The position numbers and the translations under genes are program-made. This document shows, piece by piece, positions 9,005-17,010 of a DNA stretch of 64,000 bases. The stretch is from Microtetraspora glauca (lineage in GTDB: Bacteria; Actinomycetota; Actinomycetes; Streptomycetales; Streptomycetaceae). Within the stretch, counting starts at the first letter, position 1, and the number at the start of each line of letters is the position of its first letter. Below the pieces are notes generated by a model. It had not been told where the DNA came from. It ran no database searches and saw nothing but the letters and a program-made list of their open reading frames with translations. The stretch is from assembly GCA_000721275.1 (NCBI GenBank), contig JOFO01000019.1, positions 48,555 to 112,554 of the forward strand. Reading direction: 5' to 3'.

Positions 9005-9436
9005 CTAGGGAGCGCCGCCGGGCCGCGCTTCTCCGTTCCTGACCGGTCGCGAGGCCACCTTGGCGACGCAGGCGGGCAGCGCCGCGTCGGCGCCGTGCGC
9101 GCGGGCCCGGTAGGCGCTCGGCGTCTCGCCCACCAACTGGGTGAAGCGCGAGCTGAACGACCCCAGCGACGTACACCCCACCTCCATGCAGACGTCCGTC
9201 ACCGACAGGTCCCCGCGCCGCAGCAGCGCCTTGGCGCGCTCGATCCGCCGCGTCATGAGATAGCTGTACGGGGTCTCCCCGAACGCGCTCCGGAAGCTCC
9301 GCGCGAAGTGCCCGGCCGACATCAGCGCCGTCCGCGCCAGCTCCGCCACGTCCAGCGGACGCGCGTACTCCCGGTCCATCAGGTCGCGGGCCTTGCGCAG
9401 CCGGCGGAGGTCGTCGAGGGGGATGCGGGTGCTCAC
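9005..9436 (-). CDS. AraC family regulator, DNA-binding domain only
   Basis: A 143-residue protein made almost only of the AraC double helix-turn-helix: DVAELARTALMSAGHFARSF (first) and VTDVCMEVGCTSLGSFSSRF (second), followed by GETPSAYR. There is no N-terminal sensor domain, so it is either a short SoxS/MarA-like activator or controlled by abundance. The GTG at 9436 has TACGGT six bases upstream (leaderless); the frame continues upstream to 9709 without family similarity. It lies 10 bases upstream of the VOC gene and may regulate it. Confidence 0.85.
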   Translation of the reverse strand: MSTRIPLDDLRRLRKARDLMDREYARPLDVAELARTALMSAGHFARSFRSAFGETPYSYLMTRRIERAKALLRRGDLSVTDVCMEVGCTSLGSFSSRFTQLVGETPSAYRARAHGADAALPACVAKVASRPVRNGEARPGGAP

Positions 9437-9478
9437 GCCCTCACCGTACCGGCGGGGTCCGCGACACGCGAGCACTTC

Positions 9479-9509
9479 TGCAAGCATCTGCTTGCAATAG
9501 TTAGCAAGC
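9479..9509. promoter_or_regulatory. Overlapping inverted repeats upstream of the XRE gene
   Basis: A perfect repeat TGCAAGCA-TC-TGCTTGCA (9479-9496) shares its right arm with a second one, GCTTGC-N8-GCAAGC (9490-9495 and 9504-9509). Three half-sites thus sit 20-50 bases before the XRE start, as expected for an autoregulatory operator; it could also serve the divergent AraC gene. Confidence 0.6.
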
Positions 9510-9527
9510 GGTGGCAGGGTACGGAGC

Positions 9528-9974
9528 ATGGCTTCGCTCAACGTCGGCAATCTCGGCAGCCTCGGCGAGTACCTGCGCGAGCAGCGGCGCACCGCGCAGC
9601 TCTCGCTGCGGCAGCTCGCCGACGCCGCCGGGGTCTCGAACCCGTACCTCAGCCAGATCGAGCGCGGGCTCCGCAAGCCCAGCGCCGAGGTGCTCCAGCA
9701 GGTCGCCAAGGCGCTGCGGATCTCGGCCGAGACGCTCTACGTGCGGGCCGGGATCCTCGACGAGAAGGACCGGGAGGAGCTGGAGACGCGCGCCGTCATC
9801 CTGGCCGATCCCTCGATCAGCGAGCGGCAGAAGCAGGTGCTGCTCCAGATCTACGACTCCTTCCGCAAGGAGAACGCCGCGGAGAACGCGGCCGAGAAGG
9901 CAGCGGAGAAGACCGCGGAGAAGACCCCGGAGACCGCCGGGGCCGCCGGAGCGGAGCCCGAAGCCGTCGGCTAG
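9528..9974 (+). CDS. XRE family helix-turn-helix regulator
   Basis: A 148-residue protein with a Cro/C1-type helix-turn-helix at residues 10-65 (LREQRRTAQLSLRQLADAAG, then VSNPYLSQIERGLRKPS), a middle helical region, and a charged low-complexity tail of NAAEKAAEK-type repeats. It directly precedes the HbhA-like gene and a DUF2516 gene, the same order as the mycobacterial Rv0474-Rv0475-Rv0476 region (from memory). That argues that it regulates the HbhA-like gene. No metabolite-binding domain is present. Confidence 0.88.
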   Translation: MASLNVGNLGSLGEYLREQRRTAQLSLRQLADAAGVSNPYLSQIERGLRKPSAEVLQQVAKALRISAETLYVRAGILDEKDREELETRAVILADPSISERQKQVLLQIYDSFRKENAAENAAEKAAEKTAEKTPETAGAAGAEPEAVG

Positions 9975-10013
9975 TACGTCAGCGTGAACGCCCTCACCGG
10001 GAGGACCACCAGC

Positions 10014-10631
10014 ATGGCCATCATCGACGAACTGCGTACCCCCCTCTACTTCGCCGCCGGCACCGCCGAGCTCGCCGTCCGGCAGGCCCGCAAGGTGCCC
10101 GGCCTGATCGAGCAGCTCGCCGCCGAGGCGCCCGGCCGGTTCGAGGCCGTCCGGAACACCGACCCCAAGGCCGTGCAGGAGAAGGTGGCCGACCGGGCCA
10201 AGGAGGCCCAGACGGTCGTCCAGGCGAAGGTCGCCGAGGTCGTCGGCGGCCTCGACACCGACCTCAAGAAGCTCGGCGAGACCGCCCAGGACCTGGCCCT
10301 GCGGGGCGTCGGCGTGGCCGTCGAGTACGCCGTGAAGGCGCGCGAGAAGTACGAGGAGGTCGCCGCCCAGGGCGAGGAGGCCGTCCGTGCCTGGCGCGGC
10401 GAGACCGCCGAGCAGATCACCGAGATCGCCGTCGTGGTCGAGCCGGAGCCCGAGTCCGCCTCCGGGACGGCGGACGACGAGGCCGGGGAGCCCGTCGCCG
10501 AGGTGCCCGCGCAGGACACCCCCGTCGTGGAGACCGCTGCCGGGGAGACCGCCGCGCCGAAGAAGGCCGCCGCCCGCAAGCCGGCCGCCCGCAAGGCGCC
10601 CGCCAAGAAGGCCGCGGCCGAGGCCGAATAG
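10014..10631 (+). CDS. HbhA-like helical protein with Lys/Ala/Pro-rich tail
   Basis: Resembles the mycobacterial heparin-binding haemagglutinin: start MAIIDELRTPLYFAAGTAEL, then a long amphipathic coiled-coil helix to about residue 125, an acidic linker, and a basic tail of KKAAARKP/ARKAPAKK repeats similar to histone H1 tails. The tail could bind nucleic acid or anionic polymers. It has 205 residues. The ATG at 10014 follows GGGAGGA; a GTG ten codons upstream is less likely. In a saprophyte an adhesin role is uncertain, and membrane, lipid-body or DNA association are alternatives. Confidence 0.8.
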   Translation: MAIIDELRTPLYFAAGTAELAVRQARKVPGLIEQLAAEAPGRFEAVRNTDPKAVQEKVADRAKEAQTVVQAKVAEVVGGLDTDLKKLGETAQDLALRGVGVAVEYAVKAREKYEEVAAQGEEAVRAWRGETAEQITEIAVVVEPEPESASGTADDEAGEPVAEVPAQDTPVVETAAGETAAPKKAAARKPAARKAPAKKAAAEAE

Positions 10632-10717
10632 CGGATCCGGGCACGATGCGCGGGGCCCCGGGCGTTGGAACGGGTACCTTGACCGCGAGGCGTACGTACC
10701 CCATGACCCCCTAGGCG

Positions 10718-11074
10718 GTGTTCAGCATGCTGATGGACCGGTTCGACAACACCCTCAACCTGCTGATGTTCCTGGTCTTCACCGGATTCGCGGTCGCCTC
10801 GTTCGTGATCGCGGCGCTGGTGCGCGAGGACGCCTACCGGGCCGCGGACAAGCAGACCAAGAAGTTCTGGCTGATCCTGCTCGGCGTCAACCTCGCCCTG
10901 AACCTGCTGCTGCCCGACTTCCTCTTCCTGCTGATCGCGGGGCTCATCGCCGCCATCGTCTTCATGGTGGACGTGCGGCCCGCGCTCAAGCAGGTCATGG
11001 GCGGCGGGGGCGGCGGCCGGCGCGGCGGCTCCAGCAGCGACGGGCCGTACGGCCCCTACAACGGCGGCCGGTAG
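10718..11074 (+). CDS. DUF2516 family membrane protein
   Basis: A 118-residue membrane protein of unknown function. It has three hydrophobic segments (LLMFLVFTGFAVASFVIAAL, then about residues 50-85) and a Gly/Arg-rich C-terminal tail. It starts at GTG 10718, with an alternative ATG three codons in. The family typically follows hbhA-like genes in actinobacteria, which supports the XRE-HbhA-DUF2516 unit seen here. Confidence 0.8.
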   Translation: MFSMLMDRFDNTLNLLMFLVFTGFAVASFVIAALVREDAYRAADKQTKKFWLILLGVNLALNLLLPDFLFLLIAGLIAAIVFMVDVRPALKQVMGGGGGGRRGGSSSDGPYGPYNGGR

Positions 11075-11123
11075 CGGACGCCGAGGCAGGGCGTACGGAC
11101 GGTACAGGCGGGACCCGGGGTCG

Positions 11124-12470
11124 CTACCCCCGGGTCCTGTCGCGTTCCAGGGCCAGCAGGGCCACGTCGTCCGTCAGCTCGCCGCCGTTCAGCTCCCGCG
11201 CCTCCGCCATCGCCGCCTCCAGCAGCGCCTCGCCGCGCAGCCCCGCGACCAGCTGCCGGTTGATCATCTCGACCATGGCGTCCTGCCCGAGCCGCGCCGA
11301 GCCGGGGCCCGCCGTCCGGCCCTCGATCAGGCCGTCGGTGTAGAGGAGCAGGCTCCACGCCCCGCCAAGATCGACCTGTCGGCGCGGCCAGCGGGCGCGC
11401 GGCAGCAGGCCCAGGGCCGGGCCGCCGTCCTCGTACGGCAGGAGCCGGGCGACGCCGCCGCGCTGGGCGACCAGCGGGGCCGGGTGCCCGGCGAGGCAGA
11501 GCCCGGCCCGGCGCCCGTCGGGCGCGATGTCGACCGTGCACAGGGTCGCGAAGATCTCGTCGCTCTCCCGCTCGTGTTCCAGGACCTGCTGGAGCGTGGA
11601 GAGCAGTTCGTCCCCGCAGAGCCCCGCGAAGGTCAGCGCGCGCCAGGCGATCCGCAGCTCGACGCCGAGCGCGGCCTCGTCCGGGCCGTGGCCGCAGACG
11701 TCGCCGATCATGGCGTGGACGGTGCCGTCCGGGGTGCGGACCACGTCGTAGAAGTCGCCGCCGAGCAGCGCGCGGGACCGGCCGGGCCGGTAGCTGGCGG
11801 CGAAGCGCAGGTCGGAGCCCTCCAGGAGCGGGGTGGGCAGCAGGCCGCGCTCCAGACGGGCGTTCTCCTGGGCGCGCAGCCGGGACTCGGCGAGCTTCAC
11901 CTTGGCGGCGTCGTTGCGCTTGCGCTCGACCGCGTACCGGATGGCGCGGCTCAGCACCCGGCCGTCCAGCTCCTCGCGGAAGAGGTGGTCCTGGGCCCCG
12001 ACGCGTACCGCCTCGGCGGCCAGTTCCGCGTCGGCGGAGGGGGCCAGGGCGAGGACGGCGTGCCGGGGCGCGAGGCGCAGGATGTGCCGCAGCGGGGCGA
12101 GCGGGTCGCCGTCGCCGGTGCCCCGGGGCAGGGGCAGCGCGAGGTCGACGAGCACGCAGTGCACGTCGTCGGTGAGCAGCCGCTCGGCCTCGGTGAGGTT
12201 GCGGGCGGTGCGGATGCGGACCCGGGTGCCGCTCGCGCCGGCGGCGTCGAGCAGTTCGGGCACGGCGAGGGAACCCGCCGGGTCGTCCTCGACGACCAGG
12301 AGGGTGAGATCGGTGCGGTCGCGGTCGGGTCCTGTGCCTGTGCCGGTTCCTGTGTCTGTCACAGCGGTGGCTTCCATGGCGGTGGCATCCAAGGCGTGGG
12401 CGTCCATGGCGGTGGTGTCGCCTTGCCCCGCAGCAGAGACGATTCTCTGGCGCGGTACGGATACGGGCAT
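11124..12470 (-). CDS. Receiver-PP2C (RsbU/SpoIIE-type) protein phosphatase
   Basis: Signalling phosphatase, probably acting on an anti-anti-sigma factor. After a 45-residue low-complexity head comes a receiver domain (LTLLVVEDD, phospho-Asp region VLVDLALPLP), a coiled-coil linker (KVKLAESRLRAQENARLERG), and the PP2C/SpoIIE domain with metal-binding blocks GGDFYDV, GDVCGHGPDEA and LYTDGLIEGR. It has 448 residues from the ATG at 12470, preceded by GGAGGGAAGGAAA; the frame is open further upstream but lacks family similarity. Control would be by phosphorylation from an unlinked kinase. No sigma-factor partner gene is adjacent. Confidence 0.88.
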   Translation of the reverse strand: MPVSVPRQRIVSAAGQGDTTAMDAHALDATAMEATAVTDTGTGTGTGPDRDRTDLTLLVVEDDPAGSLAVPELLDAAGASGTRVRIRTARNLTEAERLLTDDVHCVLVDLALPLPRGTGDGDPLAPLRHILRLAPRHAVLALAPSADAELAAEAVRVGAQDHLFREELDGRVLSRAIRYAVERKRNDAAKVKLAESRLRAQENARLERGLLPTPLLEGSDLRFAASYRPGRSRALLGGDFYDVVRTPDGTVHAMIGDVCGHGPDEAALGVELRIAWRALTFAGLCGDELLSTLQQVLEHERESDEIFATLCTVDIAPDGRRAGLCLAGHPAPLVAQRGGVARLLPYEDGGPALGLLPRARWPRRQVDLGGAWSLLLYTDGLIEGRTAGPGSARLGQDAMVEMINRQLVAGLRGEALLEAAMAEARELNGGELTDDVALLALERDRTRG

Positions 12471-12798
12471 CGGTCCGGGTTTCCTTCCCTCCCCCGAGGG
12501 TGCGCCGGGCGCCGGGTGGCGGCCCGCCCCGTCCGGGACCATAGCGGCAGTGCGGCGCGCAGCGGAATGGCGATCACTCCGTGGGCGCCCGGCTCTTCCT
12601 TGGCATATGCCGCGGAAGGGGAGGTAGTTGTGCCGGAGGCGGGCGGGGGCGGGCCCCCGTCCCATGAGAAACCTCACTCGGCCGGATCCGTCAGGTCGCT
12701 CGTGAGGGGGGCGGCGGGGCCGTGGGGCGGGTGCGCCCATGGGCCGCGGCCCGTGCGTCCCGGGATCAGGCCGGGCGGGACGGGAGGCCGCCGGGGGA
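12471..12798. other. Intergenic stretch of 328 bases without a supported gene
   Basis: Lies between two genes read leftwards. It should contain the PP2C gene promoter and the downstream end of the other unit. The only structure seen is a 10-bp palindrome GGCATATGCC (12602-12611). Frames open across it have neither ribosome sites nor family similarity. Confidence 0.6.
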
Positions 12799-13857
12799 TC
12801 AGGTCGGGCGGACGATGCCCAGGATCTCCATCGAGCCGGCGCCCGCGACGGTCACGTTCCGCCCGGGGCGGGGCGCGTGGACCATCTTGCCGTCGCCGAT
12901 GTACATGCCGATGTGGCTGGCGTCCTGGTAGTAGACGATGAGGTCGCCGGGGCGCATGTCCTCCGGCTGGACGCGGGGGAGCAGCCGCCACTGTTCCTGC
13001 GAGGTGCGCGGGATGCGCTTGCCGGCGGCGGCCCAGGCGGACTGGGTGAGGCCGGAGCAGTCGAAGGAGTCGGGGCCCTCGGCGCCCCACACGTACGGCT
13101 TGCCGACCTGCGCGAGGGCGGACTGGATGGCGGTACGGGCCTCGGGGGTGGTCTCGGTGCTGAGTTCGGCGAGGATGCCGGAGCCGAGCCATTCCGTCTG
13201 GGCCTGCCGGCGGGCCTGCTCCTCCATCCGGCGCAGCCGCTCGCGCTCTTTGGCGGCGAGCTCGCTCTCCAGCTTCTTCGCGGCGGCGATCTTGCCGTCG
13301 ATCTCCTTCTTGGCCTGCGCCTGGCGGAGGCGGTCCGCCTCCAGCCGGGTCCAGTGGTCGCCGGCCTCGGACGCGTAGGTGTTCAGCTCGCCCTGGGCGC
13401 GGGTGAGTTCGGCGAGGAGGTCGGTGGTGGCCTTGGCGCCCTCGCGGAGCCGGCCGGCGGCGTCGAGGAAGAGCTGCGGGTCGCCGGTGAGGACGAGCTG
13501 GGCGCCGTCGGGGAGGCCGCCGTTGCGGTACTGGGCGCGGGCGGTGGCGCCGGCCTGGGCCTTCAGGGTCTCGATCCGCTTCCGGCCGCTCTCGATCATG
13601 CGGGCGAGCCGGACGATCTCGGCGGACTGCTTCTCGGTGCGCTCCTCGGCGAGGTTGTACGCGTCGGTGGCGGCGGCGGCCTGCCGGTACAGCGTGTCGA
13701 TCTCGGTGCGGACCTGTTCGAGGGTCTTCTTCGGCGGGGGCGGCGGCAGCGGGGCGGCGGCGGCCTGGAGGCTCAGGGCGGGCGAGGCCAGCAGGGCCAG
13801 GGCGCAGGCCGCGGTGACCGCGGCGGCGGCGTACGGACGTCGGCGTCCTCGGTTCAC
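12799..13857 (-). CDS. Secreted NlpC/P60 peptidoglycan endopeptidase
   Basis: Cell-wall hydrolase cleaving stem peptides. It has an N-terminal signal peptide (hydrophobic 11-30, cleavage near QAAAA), a Pro-rich start, a coiled coil over residues 45-225 as in RipA/CwlO-type enzymes, and a C-terminal NlpC/P60 domain with Cys267 (DCSG), His315 (ASHIG) and His327 as catalytic set. It has 352 residues and starts at GTG with AGGGGGAA upstream. The coiled coil usually keeps the enzyme inactive until bound by an activator such as FtsEX; this is inference here. Confidence 0.92.
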   Translation of the reverse strand: MNRGRRRPYAAAAVTAACALALLASPALSLQAAAAPLPPPPPKKTLEQVRTEIDTLYRQAAAATDAYNLAEERTEKQSAEIVRLARMIESGRKRIETLKAQAGATARAQYRNGGLPDGAQLVLTGDPQLFLDAAGRLREGAKATTDLLAELTRAQGELNTYASEAGDHWTRLEADRLRQAQAKKEIDGKIAAAKKLESELAAKERERLRRMEEQARRQAQTEWLGSGILAELSTETTPEARTAIQSALAQVGKPYVWGAEGPDSFDCSGLTQSAWAAAGKRIPRTSQEQWRLLPRVQPEDMRPGDLIVYYQDASHIGMYIGDGKMVHAPRPGRNVTVAGAGSMEILGIVRPT

Positions 13858-13954
13858 TGGTTCCCCCTACGTGACCGGGTGCCCCACGGCCACTTTCTGA
13901 TTTACCGTCAGTAACTTGTGTGGTCCTGGCGATAGTGCCACGCGGAACCGGAAA

Positions 13955-13993
13955 ACGACAGATCCCCCGCCAGAACGACAGGCCCCCGCCAGA
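13955..13993. repeat. Near-perfect tandem repeat of about 20 bp
   Basis: Two copies of ACGACAGRYCCCCCGCCAGA-like sequence stand head to tail (13955-13974 and 13975-13993) about 100 bases upstream of the NlpC/P60 start. Just inside lies TTAC-N5-GTAA (13902-13914). A regulatory role is possible but unsupported. Confidence 0.5.
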
Positions 13994-14118
13994 GTGACGG
14001 CCGATGAGCGGGTGACGTTCCCCCGGCACGGGGATGTGGGCGGACCGTGGCGCGCCGGAGGGCCCCCGGACACCGGCCCGTCACCTGCCGCCCCGTCAGG
14101 CCGCGCGGCGTCGCCGGC

Positions 14119-14922
14119 TCAGGGCACGCGCGGCGCGAGCGCGTCCCAGCGGACCGTCACCTCGCCCTGCCGCCACCGCTTCGGGCCGTCCACGACCGGC
14201 CAGTCGCCCGTCAGGTCCCGCACTGAGCGGATCCACCGCTGCCGGGCGCCCAGCGAGGCGTACGGCGCCGCCGCGGCCCAGGCCCGGTCGAAGTCCCGCA
14301 GGAAGGCGTGGACCGGCTCGCCCGGCACGTTCCGGTGGATCAGCGCCTTCGGCAGCCGCTCGGCGAGGTCCGAGGGACGCTCCAGGGAGCCCAGCCGGGT
14401 CGCGAAGGTGACCGTGCGCGGCCCGCCCCGGTCCAGCGCCACCCACACGTGCCGGCGCCCGATCTCGTCGCAGGTCCCCTCCACGAGCAGCCCGCCCGGC
14501 GCGAGCCGCCCGCACAGCCGCGCCCACACGGCGGCGACCTGCTCCTCGTCGTACTGGCGCAGCACGTTCGCGGCCCGGATCAGCGCGGGCGCGCCCGGCA
14601 CCGGCACCTCGAACCCGCCGTGCACGAAGGACAGCCCCGCGTACCGCTCCTCGTACGGCTTCGCGGCCTCCACCCGCGCGGGCTCGATCTCGATCCCGTA
14701 CAGCAGGGTGCGCGGCTCGGCGGTCCGCAGCCGCGCCAGCAGTTCGACGGCGGTCCAGGGGGCGGCGCCGTACCCGAGGTCCACGGCGACGGGCGGCTCC
14801 GGCGAGCGGCGCAGCGCGGGCCCGTGCACGGCGGCGATCCAGCGGTCCATCCGCCGCAGCCGGTTCGGGTTGGTGGTCCCGCGGGTCGGGGTGCCGACGG
14901 GGCGGGTGGTGCGCGGGGCCAT
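14119..14922 (-). CDS. Class I SAM-dependent methyltransferase-like protein
   Basis: A 267-residue protein with a Rossmann methyltransferase core. The SAM-binding motif I is VAVDLGYGAAPWTAVEL, and GIEIEPARVEAA looks like the acidic residue that holds the ribose; LAPGGLLVEGTCDEIG corresponds to motifs III/IV. The ATG at 14922 follows TATCCT six bases upstream (leaderless). The target is not known. It is divergent from mshA with about 200 bases between. Confidence 0.8.
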   Translation of the reverse strand: MAPRTTRPVGTPTRGTTNPNRLRRMDRWIAAVHGPALRRSPEPPVAVDLGYGAAPWTAVELLARLRTAEPRTLLYGIEIEPARVEAAKPYEERYAGLSFVHGGFEVPVPGAPALIRAANVLRQYDEEQVAAVWARLCGRLAPGGLLVEGTCDEIGRRHVWVALDRGGPRTVTFATRLGSLERPSDLAERLPKALIHRNVPGEPVHAFLRDFDRAWAAAAPYASLGARQRWIRSVRDLTGDWPVVDGPKRWRQGEVTVRWDALAPRVP

Positions 14923-15024
14923 GGGAAGAGGATACGGAGCGGGGCACGGGCGCCGGATACGCGCACGGACGGGGGCGCCCCCGTGATGCATGGGCGTAAT
15001 GAATTGGCAAAGCGCGGGCGCGGC

Positions 15025-15052
15025 GGAAATGAAAGAGGAGGTTCCGGTGTTG
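15025..15052 (+). promoter_or_regulatory. Sigma-R-type promoter of mshA
   Basis: GGAAAT (15025-15030) and GTTG (15049-15052) are separated by exactly 18 bases, close to the thiol-stress sigma-R consensus GGAAT-N18-GTT. It lies about 75 bases before the mshA start. mshA is a known sigma-R target in S. coelicolor, so the context agrees. Confidence 0.6.
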
Positions 15053-15128
15053 TCGGGGGCGGAGGACGCGCACCGCGCCCTCCGCCTGTCATGTCCGCAC
15101 GCCACCCTCTCGCGGAAGGACCGCCGAC

Positions 15129-16499
15129 GTGAGCCAGTACGTGTCCCGGTTCGCCGGCACCCGGCACCGGCACCCGGCAGCCCCCTCCCGGCTGCGGCTT
15201 CCGGGCCGCCCGCGCACCCCGCGCCGGGTGGCCATGCTCTCCGTGCACACCTCCCCGCTGCACCAGCCGGGCACCGGTGACGCGGGCGGCATGAACGTCT
15301 ACATCGTCGAGCTCGCCAAGCGGCTCGCGGCCATCGACATCGAGGTCGAGATCTTCACCCGGGCCACCACCGGCGGCCTCGCGCCCGTCGTCGAGCTGGC
15401 CCCCGGGGTCCTCGTCCGGCACGTCGACGCGGGCCCGTACGAGGGGCTGGCCAAGGAGGAGCTGCCGGCCCAGCTCTGCGCCTTCACGCACGGCGTGATG
15501 CAGGCGTGGGCGGGCCACCGCCCCGGCCACTACGACCTCGTCCACTCGCACTACTGGCTGTCCGGCCACGTCGGCTGGCTCGCCGCCGAGCGGTGGGGCG
15601 TCCCGCTCGTGCACGCCATGCACACCATGGCCAAGGTCAAGAACGCCTCGCTCGCCGAGGGCGACACGCCCGAGCCGGCCGCCCGGGTCATCGGCGAGAC
15701 GCAGATCGTCGCCGCCGCCGACCGGCTGATCGCCAACACCACCGAGGAGGCCGACGAGCTGGCCCGCTTCTACGAGGCGGACCCCGGCAAGATCGCGGTC
15801 GTCCACCCCGGGGTGAACCTCGACCGGTTCCGGCCCGCCGACGGCCGGGCCGCCGCCCGCGCCCGTCTCGGCCTGCCGCGGGACGCCTTCGTCCCCGTCT
15901 TCGCCGGCCGCATCCAGCCCCTCAAGGCCCCGGACATCCTGCTGCGCGCCGCCGCCCTGATGGTGGACCGCGACCCCACCCTCCGGTCCCGGATGGTGGT
16001 GCCGGTGGTCGGCGGGCCCAGCGGCAGCGGCCTCGCCAAGCCGGAGCAGCTCCAGAAGCTCGCCGCCCGCCTCGGCATCGCCGACCTCGTCCGCTTCCAC
16101 CCGCCGGTGGGGCAGGAACGGCTCGCGGACTGGTTCCGGGCCGCGTCGGTCCTCGTCATGCCCTCGTACAGCGAGTCCTTCGGGCTGGTCGCCATCGAGG
16201 CGCAGGCGACGGGCACGCCGGTCGTCGCCGCCGCGGTGGGCGGTCTGCCGGTGGCCGTACGGGACGAGCGGACCGGCTTCCTGGTGCGGGGCCACGACCC
16301 CGCGGACTACGCGCGCGTGCTGGATCGTTTCGCCGCCGACCCGGGGCTCACCGCCCGGCTCGGCGAGGCCGCCGCCCGGCACGCCGAGTCCTTCGGCTGG
16401 GACACGGCCGCCTCCGCCACCGCCGACGTGTACACGGCGGCCATGCACGACCACCGGCAGCGGGCGCACCACCGTCGCGTACGCTCCCACCATGGCTGA
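15129..16499 (+). CDS. mshA: D-inositol-3-phosphate glycosyltransferase (mycothiol synthesis)
   Basis: First committed enzyme of mycothiol synthesis: it transfers GlcNAc from UDP-GlcNAc to 1-L-myo-inositol-1-phosphate. It is a 456-residue GT-B enzyme of family GT4. Diagnostic blocks are [20 protein letters not shown] near residues 38-57, the middle [15 protein letters not shown], and the donor-binding [19 protein letters not shown] with its E-x7-E pair. AAGGA precedes the GTG start. Its last bases overlap the YbjN-like gene. The sigma-R-type promoter upstream fits induction by thiol stress. Confidence 0.95.
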   Translation: MSQYVSRFAGTRHRHPAAPSRLRLPGRPRTPRRVAMLSVHTSPLHQPGTGDAGGMNVYIVELAKRLAAIDIEVEIFTRATTGGLAPVVELAPGVLVRHVDAGPYEGLAKEELPAQLCAFTHGVMQAWAGHRPGHYDLVHSHYWLSGHVGWLAAERWGVPLVHAMHTMAKVKNASLAEGDTPEPAARVIGETQIVAAADRLIANTTEEADELARFYEADPGKIAVVHPGVNLDRFRPADGRAAARARLGLPRDAFVPVFAGRIQPLKAPDILLRAAALMVDRDPTLRSRMVVPVVGGPSGSGLAKPEQLQKLAARLGIADLVRFHPPVGQERLADWFRAASVLVMPSYSESFGLVAIEAQATGTPVVAAAVGGLPVAVRDERTGFLVRGHDPADYARVLDRFAADPGLTARLGEAAARHAESFGWDTAASATADVYTAAMHDHRQRAHHRRVRSHHG

Positions 16500-17010
16500 C
16501 GCTCAGGACACCCGGCGGATCGTCGAGGACACGCTCACCGAGGCGGAGCTGGAGTGGGAGAGCCCCGAACCCGGCTCGTACGTGGTCAAGCTCCCCGGCA
16601 CCCGGAAGCTGTCCACCACGCTGTCGCTGCGGATCGGCCGCCACTCCCTGTCGCTCAACGCCTTCGTCGTCCGCCACCCCGACGAGAACGAGGCCGGCGT
16701 CCACCGCTGGCTCCTCGAACGGAACCTCAGGCTGTACGGCGTCGGGTACGCGATCGACCAGCTCGGCGACATCTACCTGGCCGGCAAGCTGCCGCTGGCC
16801 GCCGTCACGCCGGACGAGCTGGACCGGCTGCTGGGCTCGGTCCTGGAGGCGGCGGACGGCGACTTCAACACGCTGCTCGAACTCGGCTTCGCGTCGGCGA
16901 TCCGGCGGGAGTACGCCTGGCGGGTCTCCCGCGGCGAGTCGACGCGGAACCTGGACGCGTTCAGGAGCCTGACGCGGGAGACGGCTCCGGAGCCGAAGCC
17001 GCAGCCGTAG
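16492..17010 (+). CDS. YbjN domain protein
   Basis: A 172-residue protein of the YbjN family (fold related to type III secretion chaperones; function in actinobacteria not established). Core region: [20 protein letters not shown], then the helical C-terminal half ending KPQP. It overlaps the mshA end by eight bases, but also has its own TACGCT element six bases before the ATG inside mshA, so it may be transcribed both with mshA and as a leaderless mRNA. The last 50 bases overlap the convergent MFS gene. Confidence 0.8.
   Translation: MADAQDTRRIVEDTLTEAELEWESPEPGSYVVKLPGTRKLSTTLSLRIGRHSLSLNAFVVRHPDENEAGVHRWLLERNLRLYGVGYAIDQLGDIYLAGKLPLAAVTPDELDRLLGSVLEAADGDFNTLLELGFASAIRREYAWRVSRGESTRNLDAFRSLTRETAPEPKPQP

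Noticed and set aside
13858..14118. c-di-AMP (ydaO-type) riboswitch upstream of the NlpC/P60 gene
   Set aside because: Such riboswitches control similar hydrolases in Streptomyces, but I could not find the conserved GNRA and pairing elements here; only short tandem repeats are visible.
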